DNA of 64,000 nucleotides, from NCBI GenBank assembly GCA_026545225.1, contig CM048848.1:49625806-49689805 (forward strand), in the 5' to 3' direction. The DNA comes from Cornus controversa. Lineage: Eukaryota > Streptophyta > Magnoliopsida > Cornales > Cornaceae. Position 1 is the first letter of the stretch, and every line of letters begins with the position of its first letter. This document shows positions 12,318 through 24,372 of this stretch, piece by piece. Both the position numbers and the translations under genes were made by a program. The notes under the pieces were generated by a model. That model was given only the letters and a program-made list of their open reading frames with translations, was not told where the DNA came from and made no database searches.

Positions 12318-12402
12318 AATGGTGCACCGAGTTGTGGGTCTACTCCAATGAAACCAAAGGTTGAAAAGCCTTCGGTTACACAACTCGGTTTGGTGCACCA
12401 TT
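12318..12402. repeat. Hairpin-forming inverted repeat
   Basis: AATGGTGCACCGAGTTGTG (12318-12336) pairs with 12379-12402, which is its complement apart from a small extra bulge (about 5 nt) in the right arm. The loop of about 42 nt has partial further pairing. It could be a MITE relic or a foldback RNA precursor; it matches no microRNA known to me. Confidence 0.6.
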
Positions 12403-12429
12403 TAAGTGTAAATAACAGTCTTTCTGTTA

Positions 12430-13445
12430 TGCTTGATAGGTGAGAATAAAATGAAATGTAAGTGGAAATGGAATAAGAATGAAAATAGAATGAAATGGTA
12501 AATTTCATTCTACTATTTGGTTGAAATATGAAATGACGTACGAATGGAATAATTATCACCATTCTAGTGTTTGGTTGGACCAATTTAAAACCAAGAATGG
12601 AATGAAAATCAAATTGAATTATCTAAAATATCCTTCTCAATGACAACTAAATTAAACTAAGAAAATAACATTCTTTTATAATTTTTTTTTTTATAAAAAA
12701 AATGGTGGTGATGGTGGAAGTCGACAATGGTGTAGGTAGTGGAAGGCGATAGTGGAGGAAGGCATCAGTGATAGCAATGGTAGTGGTAGAAGGCAGTGGT
12801 AGTGGTGGAAAAAGGTAGTGGTTGTGGAAGGTTGCAGCGGTGGAAGGCAGTAGTAGTGTATGTGGTGGTGAAAGCAACAGTGGTGTAGGTGGTTGTGGAA
12901 GGCAGTGACGATGATGGAAGGTGATGGTGGTGGTGGACCGATGATGGATGGTGATAATGATGTAAGTGGTGGTGGAAGAAGGCAGTGAAGGTGGCGGTGG
13001 CGGTGGTGGAAGGAGATAATGGTGTAAGTGATGGTGGCAGTGGCGATGGTGGAAGACGGTGGATATGGTGATGGAATGCGGCAATGGTAGTGGCGATGGT
13101 GGAAGACGGTGGATATGGTGATGGAATGCGGCAATGGTGGTTGTGGTGGAAGGCAACGACAGTGGCGGTGGTGGTGGTGGTGGTGGTGGTGGAGGTGGAG
13201 GTGGCAGTGGAGGAAGATAGTGGAAGTGGCGGTAGAGTAAGGTAGCGGTGGTGGCAGTGATTTTTGAACTTGGAATGTGAAATTTTTTTGAAGTAAAAAA
13301 AATTACTTGAGAATGGAATGGTCATTCCATAAATCAAGATGTAGAATGTTCATTCTTTTTCATCCCAATGAATGACCCTTCTTATTTTAATTTTCCTACC
13401 AAACAACAGAATATGTGAAATGAGCATTTCATTTCTGCATATCAA
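12430..13445. mobile_element. Putative inverted-repeat element with a GGT-rich minisatellite core
   Basis: The outer parts (about 12430-12680 and 13265-13445) carry GGAATG, TGAAATG and TTTGGTTGG motifs whose complements recur at the other side, like the arms of a non-autonomous DNA transposon. The core (12700-13260) is a degenerate array of GGT/GGTGGAAGGC units, including a 50-bp direct repeat at about 13039-13138. Long minus-strand frames over the core encode only Pro, His, Ser and Thr runs and are not genes. Exact termini and a target duplication were not resolved. Confidence 0.5.
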
Positions 13446-14967
13446 ATACAGCATTTGAAAAATGATATTTTTTCAAAGGATTCTACTAAAAATCAATCGA
13501 AATCTGACGTGGCTATCAACTGCTTAGGTTTCTTATTTATTTTATTTTTCTTTTTGAAAGGTAGCATCACATGTGGCCAAGCCATATCAACTTCGAGAGA
13601 AAGTATTGAATACCCTTAAGATACCATACCCCATTGCACATTCAACTGATGGTAAAGTATTGAATATCCTTGATGTACCATACCGCTTTACACATCCAAC
13701 TAATGATGAATTGATATTTTCTATAATTAAGAAAAATGAAAAAAAAATTATTGATTAAATGTGTAAGAGGTATGATACCTTTGGAGTATTATTCAGATTG
13801 CTTCTAAACACGTACTTTGCATTAAAAAATTTAGTAATAATTTTTTGAGTTCTTAATTATTGAAGTACTCATTCCCAATTCAATTAATTTATGTAGCACA
13901 TTTCTGATTGCATCTCAAAAATTAGAAATGTATTTGGTACTAAATCGTTATTTTCTATTATCAAGTAAAATTGGGAGTTTTCATTCTCGGGCACTACATG
14001 GTAAGTCCGGGTATTTTGAAAAAAATTCCCTCAAAAATAAAGTAAAAAGTATCAACAATTTATTGAAGAAACTTTCCCCAACTAGCACTCACTAATTTCA
14101 AAATTTTTGCAAGTTGAAGGAGGTTGTTGGCATTTACTGACCAGATGATGAACCTAGATCATTCACCAAATTAAATACTAGTGTATATCTTTCCTTGTAC
14201 TATAAACATTACATAAATATATATAGGTATGTATATGTGTGCGTTTCTTTATATCTAATGAATATTTGGATCAACCCCACCAAGCATATGGGACAGTTCC
14301 ATAATCCCATCCCATGTGGGTTGCATGGAACACTCAGAAGATTCTGCTGAGGCAAGGATGTTTAACAGTTACCATCATACATGGTCAGGAGGGGTTTTCA
14401 GGGCCAGAATAGTGTGCCTCAGTTTTGCAGGCCCATGAGAAAAGGATGTCTTCAAAGTTCTGGTGTCTTTTTTGTCTTTCTAAACTCTCATCATCACCGT
14501 CATCAATCTCCAATTTTTTGCTCCCACCCATATATTATAATTAATTCTCTCAAACTTATTCCTCCATTGTTGTGAGTTGTCACACACACACTATATATAT
14601 ATATATAAAAATATAACACAAACCTTATTGAAAGAAGTATAAACAAAAAACCCATTATCTATAGTTCTTTTTCTTAGTTTACTCTAATTAATAAAGCAAT
14701 CAAAATTGAAAAATAAAATAAAAAACAAAACAAAAGAACAATGCAGGAAAAAAAAGTGATATCTAGCTAGCTAGCACTTTATTGTTTCACAGATGGGAAA
14801 TAAGAAGATTGTACAAGAAAAGACCTAGTGGGAATTGACTTCAAAAAGACACTTATGCTTGATATATATTTTACTGTCACCCAACTGAAAACATCTTCAA
14901 TTTCTCTTGCCTCCATTTGGTCCTCTCCAGCTGCTGATTTTGGGACAACCGTTTTCAGCTTCTTCCT
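13446..14967. other. Intergenic and 3' flank of the MYB gene
   Basis: No gene is supported. Two similar segments of about 50 bp at 13600-13650 and 13655-13700 share AAAGTATTGAATA and are a degenerate direct repeat. The part next to 14968 should contain the MYB 3' UTR. Confidence 0.5.
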
Positions 14968-17008
14968 TCATGTGGCTCCTACTCCAAGAAAGTCAATGAA
15001 TGGTGGTGCAATATTGGTGTCAAAATGGTCCTGATCTGGTGGTGGTTCAGGGGATGAAACTTGTGGTGTTGAGAAATCCGAGAAGCTAGAAGGGTAGTGA
15101 TGATGATAGTGAGAGTGAGACTGTTGCATTGCAGTTACCAATGGAGGAGGGTGGTGGTGATAGATATAAGACATGTTGTTGGGTACTACATCATCTCTTG
15201 GCCTATCCCAAGATCTGTTGTTCTGCCTAAATAACAGGTTGCTCATCATCTCATGGCTCTTGGGACCTGCATAACACAACCAATTAACCACTCAAAAAGA
15301 TCAACATAACTAGTATGCTAAAAAGGGGTGGGTGTGTGTGTGTGTGTGTGTGTGTATCACACTTTGGATTGTGTGTGTGTGTGTCTAAAGCAACAAAAAA
15401 AGTTGAGAAGAAAAGGGTTGCTTTAGTACTCCATGTAGATGAGAAAGAATAAATATGACTATAGTTCCACTGCAAAGAGAGTGGAGAAACTGTACAGCTA
15501 GATGAAGAGTGATAAATTTTGGTAGAAGACTAAAATGGAAACCAATGAGAAGCAGCACAGAAACCAATTAAAATTGCACACAACCTGCAGAGGATCAAAC
15601 TAACACATCATATTCATGATATAGATAGATACAAGGAGAGAAGTAAAGGATGGAATCACAAAGGACACACCAGGGAGGAAATCAAAAGGTGTCTGCTCAT
15701 GTGCACAAAGCCCAGTACTGTGATGAGGAAGACTGGGGAGCAGGACATCATTGCTTGACAATATTGCTTCACCAATACCACCACCATCAACACCACCACC
15801 ACCACCACCACCCGTGTGGGGTGAAGAACCATTTGAGCCTGCAGGACCAATCACACCACCACCAAATGGGAAAACATGAGGTGGGTTATCGAAAAGATTG
15901 GCAGCTGGAGGGTATGCTAATGGTGGTGGTGGTGGTGGTGGTGCCTCTGTTCTTATGCTGCTTGTTGATTCCCCTTCCATTCTCCTGTAAACTGACTGTT
16001 GAGCACCCAACTTTCTCCTCCTATAAGCACTGGACTGTTCTCTATACTTCCTAGCCATTATGACATGCCAATGGTTTTTCACTGCATTATCAGTCCTCCC
16101 AGGGAAAAGCCTAGCAATCATGGCCCATTTGTTACCATAAAGTCTATGAGCAGCCATTAGCCTCTCTTCTTCTTCTTCACTAAATGCTCTTCTGTTGATC
16201 CTTGGGTCCAACTGGTTAAACCATCTCAACCTACAGCTCTTACCTTAATTCACACCCACACAAGACAACACAACCAAAACATACATAAAATTAGTACCCA
16301 CCGAGAGAGAGAGAGAGGACAAGAAGAAGAAAATTAAAGAAGCTAGCAGCTTAATTAATTACCTGATCTTCCTTCCAATTTCTCTGCTATAAGGTTCCAG
16401 TTTTGAGGGCCATATTGAGCTACAAGTTCCTTGAGCTTAGCATCTTCTGCAGGCCTCCAATGGCCTCTGGCACAAAGCTTAGACTGCCCACTATCTGCTT
16501 GTAATTCCTTGCCACTCATGAGTAGTACCGTGTTGTTAATATTGCTATAAGCTAATTTCTCTTGATCTTCTTCTTCATTTAGGCTGGCATTGAGATCAAT
16601 GGTTGTTTCATTGTATTCTCCAAATCCATCACTGCAATCAGAGCCCTTACCTTCTTGATCACACAATACATCACTATTGTGTGTGTGGGATTCCTCTAAG
16701 CTTCCTGTATTGGTGCAGTTTCTCATAAAAGGAAAAGTACTACCCCAAGCCCTAATTCCACTATTTCCCACCACATGAGAGCTCTTGTAGACACAATTAG
16801 TATTACCCTCTGGTGAAGAGGACAAAGATGATGATGATGACGACATTAATCCTCCATAGTTGGGATTGATGGAGAGAGAACCCATGTCTGCAAACACCAT
16901 CCCCATTGAAGAAGAACCAAAAGGAGAAGAAGAGGAGGAAGTGGATGAGTAAAAAGTAATGCCATTTGTGTTAGTATTTGGTGCATATATCACACACTTG
17001 TTGGCCAT
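14968..17008 (-). CDS. R2R3-MYB transcription factor, subgroup 21 type
   Basis: Three exons on -: 17008-16363, 16243-15671 and 15266-14968, giving 505 residues. Both introns (119 and 404 bp) have GT...AG ends and phase 1, and the joined frame is open. R2 starts near residue 181 ([16 protein letters not shown]) and ends in [15 protein letters not shown] across intron 1. R3 follows, with Phe in place of the first Trp ([12 protein letters not shown]) and ending [14 protein letters not shown], to about residue 285. These residues, plus the C-terminal PFIDFLGVG, are those of the MYB52/54/56/105/117 clade, which acts in cell-wall formation, organ boundaries and growth. The first 180 residues are Ser/Asn-rich with an acidic stretch. 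After R3 come Pro, Gly and His runs. The frame extends 13 codons upstream only from TTG, so ATG 17008 is the start. The splice sites are my reading and need transcript support. Confidence 0.9.
15331..15383. repeat. GT microsatellite in MYB intron 2
   Basis: Two (GT)n runs lie inside the second intron of the MYB gene, separated by a short non-repeat stretch. Confidence 0.8.
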
Positions 17009-17965
17009 TCCTTCTTTTCTGTTACTGACAGATGCTGCTATAGCCAAGAACTGTTACAAAGTCATCTTCATCATCATGGACAGACAGATATATAAAGCTT
17101 TTTAGTGTGAAGAATGAAAAAAAGATTTTAGGGACTAAAATGAGAAAGGAAGTTTGACAGAAAGTGAAGGGAATTGAAGAAGAAAGGAGAGTTTGCAGTG
17201 GGAAGAAAAAACTTGAAACAGCAACAAACAGCAAAAGTGTTTCTAACAGAAGCCTCTACATGGCCTCTCCATCTCTCTATATCTATACCTATATCTATAT
17301 CTATATCTTTCTCTCTCCTGATGAGTAAGGGAGAGTGTGTGAGTAGTTAACCACCCTGACTGACCCGACCTCACACTGACCTGTATGTAACAGTCAACTA
17401 GTTTTTGTATGTATTAATATTTAGTATTAAAAATTGGACAGTTTAAGAAGATTACAAAAATAGCAGTATCATATACACCATATAATATTATATGTATCTT
17501 CTTTTTAACAAAATCCCACATCATTCACACGTGTGAATGTGAGAGAAAATCTCTCTTTTTCTCTCTCTAACTCTCTGTGAGTAGGGGCTGAAAGTTCTTA
17601 GGCTGTCTCTCTGTACAATGACAAGAAAAGCTCTAATGTGATGTCTGCTATCTTGGGCTTGTGCAGGTCTAAGACACCTATCTTTTCAAAGTGGAAAATG
17701 ATAGCTTGAAATAGCAACCTTGTCAACACAAGTAAATAAACCTAGCTCTCAATCTCCATCAACTTTTTAACTTTAGAGAGGGTTTAGCTTTTGTTTCTGT
17801 TAACCACCTGAACCTGAAGTAGACCCAATCATCAAATCACTAAAACCATGGACCCAAACTAGGCCATTGAAACTTGATGTGATATCAACTACCCCCAATT
17901 ACCAAAACTTTATGTTTGGATTCAAGGAATTGTTAGTAAAATGAAAATGAAGATGAAGGATACAG
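17009..17965 (-). promoter_or_regulatory. Upstream region of the MYB gene
   Basis: This is the intergenic DNA before the minus-strand start at 17008. It contains TATAT-rich blocks at 17088-17096 and 17276-17308 that could serve as TATA elements, and pyrimidine-rich stretches. No gene is seen. The transcription start cannot be fixed from sequence. Confidence 0.4.
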
Positions 17966-18463
17966 GGCCTGGCTTGTTTGGTTGAGTTTTTTTTTAGGAC
18001 AGTTTTGTTATTTTTGAGAACAAAAAATTGTAAATATATATATATATGTTTGGAATCTGTCTATAATACACTCAGTATAAATGCACCGAATGAATCTGAA
18101 TTTTGCTTGTTATACATGTCTGATGAGACCAATTATGCGTGTTGTGCACGCAAAGTTCAGATTTATCCGATGTATTTATTGTTCTAAAAACTGTTTTCTG
18201 AAATTCAGTTAAAAAAGGTCTTGATCTGTCACTCAAAAAACAATTTTTTGCTCTCATAAAACTGAAAAATCAAAATATTATTCAAAAACTATACTTAGAT
18301 TCATTTTTTTGAAAACTCAATTATAAAAAAGTTTATTTTCAGACTTTTATAGTTATCTGATAATAGTTTTCAGATCTATTTTATGGAGAACTGTATTTAT
18401 AATTATCTGAAAATAGTTTTATTTTTTTAAAATTCTTTTTAAAGAACTCAACCAAGCAAGGCA
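17966..18463. mobile_element. MITE-like element with GGTTGAGTT ends
   Basis: The left end has GGCTTGTTTGGTTGAGTT (17971-17988) and the right end has its imperfect complement AACTCAACCAAGCAAGGC (18445-18462). The roughly 500 bp between them is AT-rich with no coding capacity. A target duplication was not identified, so the superfamily is unknown. Confidence 0.55.
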
Positions 18464-18856
18464 ATTTGAAAGGTAAAGAAAAGTTGGAGGGAAAATGAGG
18501 TTATTTTAATCAATAAATCTCATTTTATTTACCAGACACAAAAAGAAGTTAGGACTGTCCTATCATTTTCATTCTTTCAGTATCTAGGTAAACAATATAA
18601 AAGCTTTTACAGAACTAGTGTTGCTATGTTTAATTTTATATAAATTATTTTTATAATTATACATTGTTTTGACAATAAATGTCCAATATAAATTACAAGA
18701 AAAATGACTACCTCACAATCCTGAATGTGACACTCCTTATCCATTATATGTGGTGAAGGGCCGGCTTTACTTGCATCATTTAATAAACGAGGAGTCACAA
18801 TCTCGACCATAACTGGCAATCATCAAATTTCAAAGGCCATATAATTAAATATTTTT

Positions 18857-18970
18857 GAAAATTTCATTGTAATTAATTTAGAAATGAATAATGCTTTATA
18901 GCTGGAATTAGCTGAAAATTTCATTGTAATTAATTTAGAAATGAATAATGCTTTATAGTTGGAATTAGAT
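18857..18970. repeat. 57-bp tandem duplication
   Basis: 18857-18913 and 18914-18970 are nearly identical direct copies, differing at only a few positions. Confidence 0.92.
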
Positions 18971-19003
18971 TTATGTGAGTGGGACCATTCTACTCACATA
19001 AAT
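18969..19003. repeat. Short perfect hairpin
   Basis: ATTTATGTGAGT and ACTCACATAAAT form a perfect 12-bp stem with an 11-nt loop. The stem shares TTTATGTGAGTGG with the element at 10134-10226. Confidence 0.75.
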
Positions 19004-21924
19004 TTCGTTTGGACTCGTCGGAATTTTGACCATGTATTATCTCGTCATCACTATCTAAAATTTTCTTTCGAATAGTTTGAAACATATGATGGTTAATCAT
19101 CACTCCAGAAAATTATTTCTTTCTTTGAAAAGTGATGGTTACATTTCCAATTGTGCAAATGCGAATTTTCATCAGGTAGAGAGTCTACCATGTCCATGAG
19201 ATCCTGTTTTAGAGCTCGGATTATCTCAAGGCCGTGTCTAGCTAATTGCACAATAATCTTTTGGATAAGTAGAATGAAAAAAGAAAGGAAAAAATAATAT
19301 TAGTTATGAGAGAAAAGAAAAGAAGGAATAATTCATTCCTTTACTTGTATTTGAATAAGTTTCGAAAGAAGAAAAAGGAAAAAATGACACTACTAATCTA
19401 TACTCTTGTTTGAAAAAGGTGAAAAATAGAAAAAGAAAGAAATATATCTTATTAATTTCCTATCATATTATTTTTGCATTTTGATAACAAAATAAAATAT
19501 TAAAAATGCCCTCAAAAGTAATAGCACAAAAGATGGACACCATTTTGCTACTCCAAACCATACCCTAACAAATGCTCAAGATGTTGATAAAAATGTTTTA
19601 GGATTAAGACTGTTTTTTCCTTAATAACTCTAAAGACATTGTTGATATTTTGAAAGTTTTATTAAAAAAGTGAGCATAGGGAAAACACTTTTTTTTTTCT
19701 CGCAAAAAACTCACACACCCACACACTACCCATATAAAAACTTGAATTCTCCATTTTTATCCCTTCGTATCCTTCATTTTTCTTTTCAGTTTTATAACTA
19801 GACATAAAAGAATTAGTTTAATGCACGAGACATTTATCACTGTAAAGTCGGAAGAAAATTGATGTATGTAATCTTACATTTACATTCTTGACCTTTCTGT
19901 AATAAAAAAAATAAAAAAAAAATTATGAAAGTAGACTGTTTCATTTTTCCTGTTATAATTTTTTTACTAAACAAAAATTATGTTACTCCTCCATTTTGTG
20001 CCTAATTTTTTAACCGTGAACATAGAATGGTTAAAATTTATTAATCAGAGAGTCAAAATTTTGACCATCAATATGTCCTTGCATGGTAAGAGTCATTTCA
20101 TGGTGGGTCCTAAACCCCATTTGATTTCTTGAAAATCACTAACTTTTACACAATACTAAGGATATTGTCAGTATTTTGATTGGACATAAATTGAATTAAC
20201 CTCAAATTTTTATTTGGAGTAAGGATTCATAAATATCAATATATTCGCCTCAAGTTTAAAAACTTATTGCACCTCTTGTAAACATATTATTATTATTTAT
20301 TTTCGTCTAGTTTGAATTAGTTTAGTATTTTAAAAACTGTTCTCAAAATTGTGAAACACTAAAATAATTTTCAATAATTAAAAGGAGTGTTCGCTGAAAT
20401 AGAAATTTTTTTTTTTTTTTAATTCATCAGTTATCTGAGGATGAAAATGAAAGTTGCGTTAACATAAATCTCTCTTTTAGAATCAAGCTAACTAGGATAC
20501 ATTCGTACATATAAATTCTAATAATTTTTTTTTTGAAATAATGTGAGACATCATAATGTTCTCCTAGAAACAAAAGTATTGTATAATTATTTGTCAAGAC
20601 AATATAGATGTATAGAATAAAAATAAATTATTTCTTTTTATCACTCCTAATCTTATTTTTCCCTCCTTAATTTGATAAATAAATAGGATAAACCCTCTCT
20701 CCTCACTTTTCCTTAATTTTCTGAGAGATTGTACAATAAATGCTGTACAAATAAGATTTTCAATAAAAACAAGAGTCAATATTGTTTGTTACTTATAATA
20801 AAAATTCATAATCTGTCAAAATACTGATTATTATTATTAAATGAACTGACAACGTATGCATGCATGCATATCCATGAAAGGAATGTCCTTGCTCTGCAAC
20901 TATTTCCTGAAACTCTCCAACACCCCCAACAAAAAACAACAAATTAAATAAATAAATAATTATATTTTATTGTAAACTATTTTAAATAAAAAAAAAAATT
21001 CTAGTGGTCATTCACTTTTCACTCCCTGTCCAGAAAACCAATGGCAGACGTTTTCAACATATCCAAGCAAGGCATGTCCTTGTTCTGCACTTATTTCCTA
21101 AAACCCTCTTAACACCCCCAGCAAAAAAAAAAAAATACTTTATATATATATATACTTCTTAAACATATATATATATATATATATATTTTTTAAATATTAT
21201 TTTCAGATTTCACACACATCTGAAAACCCAAAAGCAGACGTTTTCATTTAATGTGACAGTGTAGCAGGAATGTACTACACATACATTCAGTGAAGTGGAA
21301 CCAGTTTGGGTCAAAAATTTTGAAACCTGACTTTATATGGGAAACAACCCAACTAAAAGATCTCAGCAATTAAAAAAAAAACTTATTTAAATAGAAAGCC
21401 ATAAGAGAGGTACACTCCAATTTTGGTTACTTCCAAACTTTATGGCCTCTCTCATAGCATAGGGTCCCAACCAAATGAGGCATGCCCTTGTGTCATTATT
21501 CTCTTGCCCTATCTATGACTGACTTTAGTGCCTCATCATAAAATTTAATTTGCATGTGACTTAACATGCTTGTGAGGTCATGTTGGTGCCTTTTATGTTT
21601 CTTTGACTATGTAAATTTCGAAATCAATCACGAACTCAAGTGTAATGATTTTTTTTTTAATAGATTTGACATAAAATTTGCATTCTTGATTGATTACGTG
21701 TTACTCTGATATGGATCCGAGACTATGTAATAATTTGTGATAAAATTTACATTGATTGAAAACTTGGAATCAAAACTTCATTATGATTTTTGTATTTTTG
21801 TTACTTTGAGTTTTGTCACCATTTCCTAGGCAATTATTGATGAAGAATTGATTGCCAAAGATGATCAAATAATTGGGCAGGTACAATTTTTGGATATAGT
21901 TTTGATGAACTCGTTTTAACGTGT
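19004..21924. other. Intergenic, no gene seen
   Basis: AT-rich DNA. A degenerate direct repeat (20865-20935 and 21055-21130, sharing AACACCCCCA) and (AT)n tracts near 21140-21185 are present. No conserved reading frame was recognised. Confidence 0.5.
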
Positions 21925-22064
21925 AAAAACACTTTTTTAATTGGATATAGTTTAGCGATTAAGATTAACTAGTCAAGTTTTTGTTGGAGATTGCAAAAAC
22001 ACTTTTTTAATTGGATATAGTTTAGCGATTAAGATTAACTAGTCAAGTTTTTGTTGGAGATTGC
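21925..22064. repeat. Perfect 70-bp tandem duplication
   Basis: 21925-21994 and 21995-22064 are identical direct copies in otherwise single-copy AT-rich DNA, which indicates a recent local duplication. Confidence 0.93.
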
Positions 22065-22888
22065 AACAAACACTTATTGTTTCGATATTTGGTAATTATC
22101 TTAATTTAAATCTCTATTTCTTTTTTTTTTTTTTGTAATTTTTAGAGACTGCTAAAATGAGCTGTTTTCTTGGGATTCCTTCTATTTTTGGGATTCTTTT
22201 TGTAACTTTACAAAGTAACTTTGTTGATTCAAAGTTGTTGCTTATATTTCCTTTACGGCTTATGCTTCATCAATTATAAATATATTTGTTATTGTTATTA
22301 ATTTTCACTTTTGAGAGGTATGAAGAGAGAATGAGGTCATTTTCATTTAATATCAATGGGAATTATTTATTTATTTTTAAAAAATACTATTGTATATTGT
22401 TATCTTCTCTATCACCCAAATTGAAGGTTTGGGTTCAAATTTCCAAAGAACAAAATTGAGTGGGATGTGGTATTAGGAAAAAAATAAAAAAAAAATAAAG
22501 AAATTGGGGAGGTTGAAACTGATCAATAATTACCCATATGATAAAATCACAACATGCCAAAAAGAAAAGCCAATACCATAAATAAATCATTAAGAAGATT
22601 TTGGGTTTTATAGTAATTTGAATTTCATCTCATTATTTAAGTGAAGAGACAAAAGCTTCCAAAAGATATGAAATAGATTAGTTATGAGTTGAGACAATTT
22701 TTGTGTAAGAGAGAGAACTTCTCAAATTCAAAGGCACCACAAGTGTGTGATCATATATTGAGGTAAGGACATAGAACATGGGGTCCCAACCTTTCATGCC
22801 AAATGAGGAAGAACGGAACGTGTGGGTGGCTTTCACAGGTAAAATGTGCAGTCTATACATATACATATACATATACATACACGCTTGC

Positions 22889-22919
<31 letters not shown>

Positions 22920-23094
22920 CCATGCATATCTTCGCACGTGTGGGATGCCTCCTAATTAGTACATTACCTCCATGCCCACATGATACCCCCATTATGTCAG
23001 ATAACCACCCACTTATACATTACACTTGTGACCGTACATGCTACCCTAACGGACGCTTGTGATTGCTCACACATGCGATCACTCCACAAGTGTG
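22065..23094. other. Intergenic, no gene seen
   Basis: AT-rich, with TACATA and TG/TA microsatellites at 22855-22920. Frames here are low-complexity and unsupported. Confidence 0.5.
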
Positions 23095-23940
23095 TGAGTA
23101 ATTACAGTTGTCCTTGCAATACAACACGTGTTATTAGTGCAAAGAATCCACTCACTATGTCACAAGTGAAAAAAAAGATCAAATCCCTATCATTTGCTAA
23201 ACCCATTCAATTTGTACTTTGAGACACAACATTAATGCTTTGTTCGGTAGGAAGAAAAGAAGAGGGATGGCAAAAAAATAGGAGAGAAAGGGTAAATTTT
23301 TTTCGTTTGGTAGATAAAATTGAAGGAGAGAAGAGAAAATATGATGAATGAGTCATCATTCTCTTTCACAAATTTTCATCCCTTCAAATTTGGTAGGAAG
23401 ACAAAAAAGAAGAAAAACAAGACTATTATAAATGTTTTAAATTACAATATTTTTCTTATTTTTCTTTCCTTCTCTCATAACAAACAAAATAAGGTATTAT
23501 CTACTTCTCTTTTCTTCCATCCAACCAAATAAAAAAAATAAAAAACACAATCTCTTCTCTAAGGATATTTCATCAATTCCTCCTTCTTTTCCTTCCATCC
23601 AATTTTCTTCATTACTACCAAACGGAGCATAAGAGCAATCACAGCTGTCTCTACAATACAACACCGTGATATTACCACAAAAAATCCACTCACTGTGTCA
23701 CAAGTTAGAATGCCCTAGAAAGAAGCCAATCGAATCCCACTACTAACTAAACCCATTCCATTTGTATTTTGAAACACAACATCAAGAGTAATCATAGTCG
23801 TCGTTGCAGTACAACACCGTGCTATTATAGAAAAAAATTTGACTCACTATGTCACAAGTCAAAAAATCCTAGAAAAGCCAAGCAAATCCTATATTTGTAA
23901 AACAAGTCAAATAATCCTTAAAAAAAAGAAAAAAGAGCCA
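23095..23940. repeat. Three tandem copies of a repeat of about 150 bp
   Basis: Copies start at 23095, 23633 and 23785. They share CAATACAACAC-type, CCACTCACT(A/G)TGTCACAAGT and AAACCCATTC(C/A)ATTTGTA-type blocks in the same order. The third copy is more diverged. The first is separated from the second by the MITE at 23236-23629. Confidence 0.8.
23236..23629. mobile_element. PIF/Harbinger (Tourist-like) MITE, TSD TAA
   Basis: The ends TGCTTTGTTCGGTAGG and ACTACCAAACGGAGCA are inverted. They are flanked by TAA at 23233-23235 and 23630-23632. Removing the element and one TAA joins the flanks into the sequence expected from the sister tandem copies, so the insertion site is confirmed within the window. 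The 394-bp interior is purine- or pyrimidine-rich with no transposase. The 3-bp target duplication fits PIF/Harbinger. Confidence 0.85.
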
Positions 23941-24372
23941 AGCAAATCCCACCCTTGACTAAGCCCCATTCCATTAAAAAGGGTTGTTAGTTATCTTCTC
24001 ACTACCTCCCAAACACTAGATGCCAGTGCAATAAGTAAAACAGATTAACCAAACCAGAAAGGGACAGGGTTAGTTAATTGCAGAAAACAAGGGAAATTAG
24101 TTCAGCAAAGAGGGCATATTTGTTATGTATGTACCAAACAAGTGAGTTTGTTAATCCATCTAAAGGTTGTTATACACCAAACAAGCAGATTTGTGGGATT
24201 GAATTGAATTGAATTGAATTTGAAATTTGGGTGTTGATGAGCTATCTTGAGTTGGTTGTGTTGAAGATATATATGAATGATATGAAGAGACATGCAATTG
24301 GGATGACCCATGGCCATGGGTAAGGAAAGAAATAGTAAATCTGTCTGAGCTAAAATGAATGTATGTTTCTTA
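23941..24372. other. Intergenic, no gene seen
   Basis: A short stretch with a GAATT tandem run near 24200-24220 and no supported gene. Confidence 0.5.

Noticed and set aside
12647-13337. Three long overlapping minus-strand frames rich in Pro, His, Ser and Thr
   Set aside because: They are forced by the GGT-periodic minisatellite, overlap in different frames and have no domain.
15650-16054. 134-codon plus-strand frame with a His run
   Set aside because: It is antisense to exon 2 of the MYB gene and its Gly/Pro-coding repeat.
17009-17047. 13 extra N-terminal residues for the MYB protein
   Set aside because: The frame starts at TTG there; the first ATG is at 17008.
22778-23222. Overlapping 80-104-codon frames on both strands
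   Set aside because: They run through TACATA and TG microsatellites and share no domain.
23095-23940. CRISPR-like array
   Set aside because: Repeats are 140-150 bp with no short unique spacers, in plant DNA.
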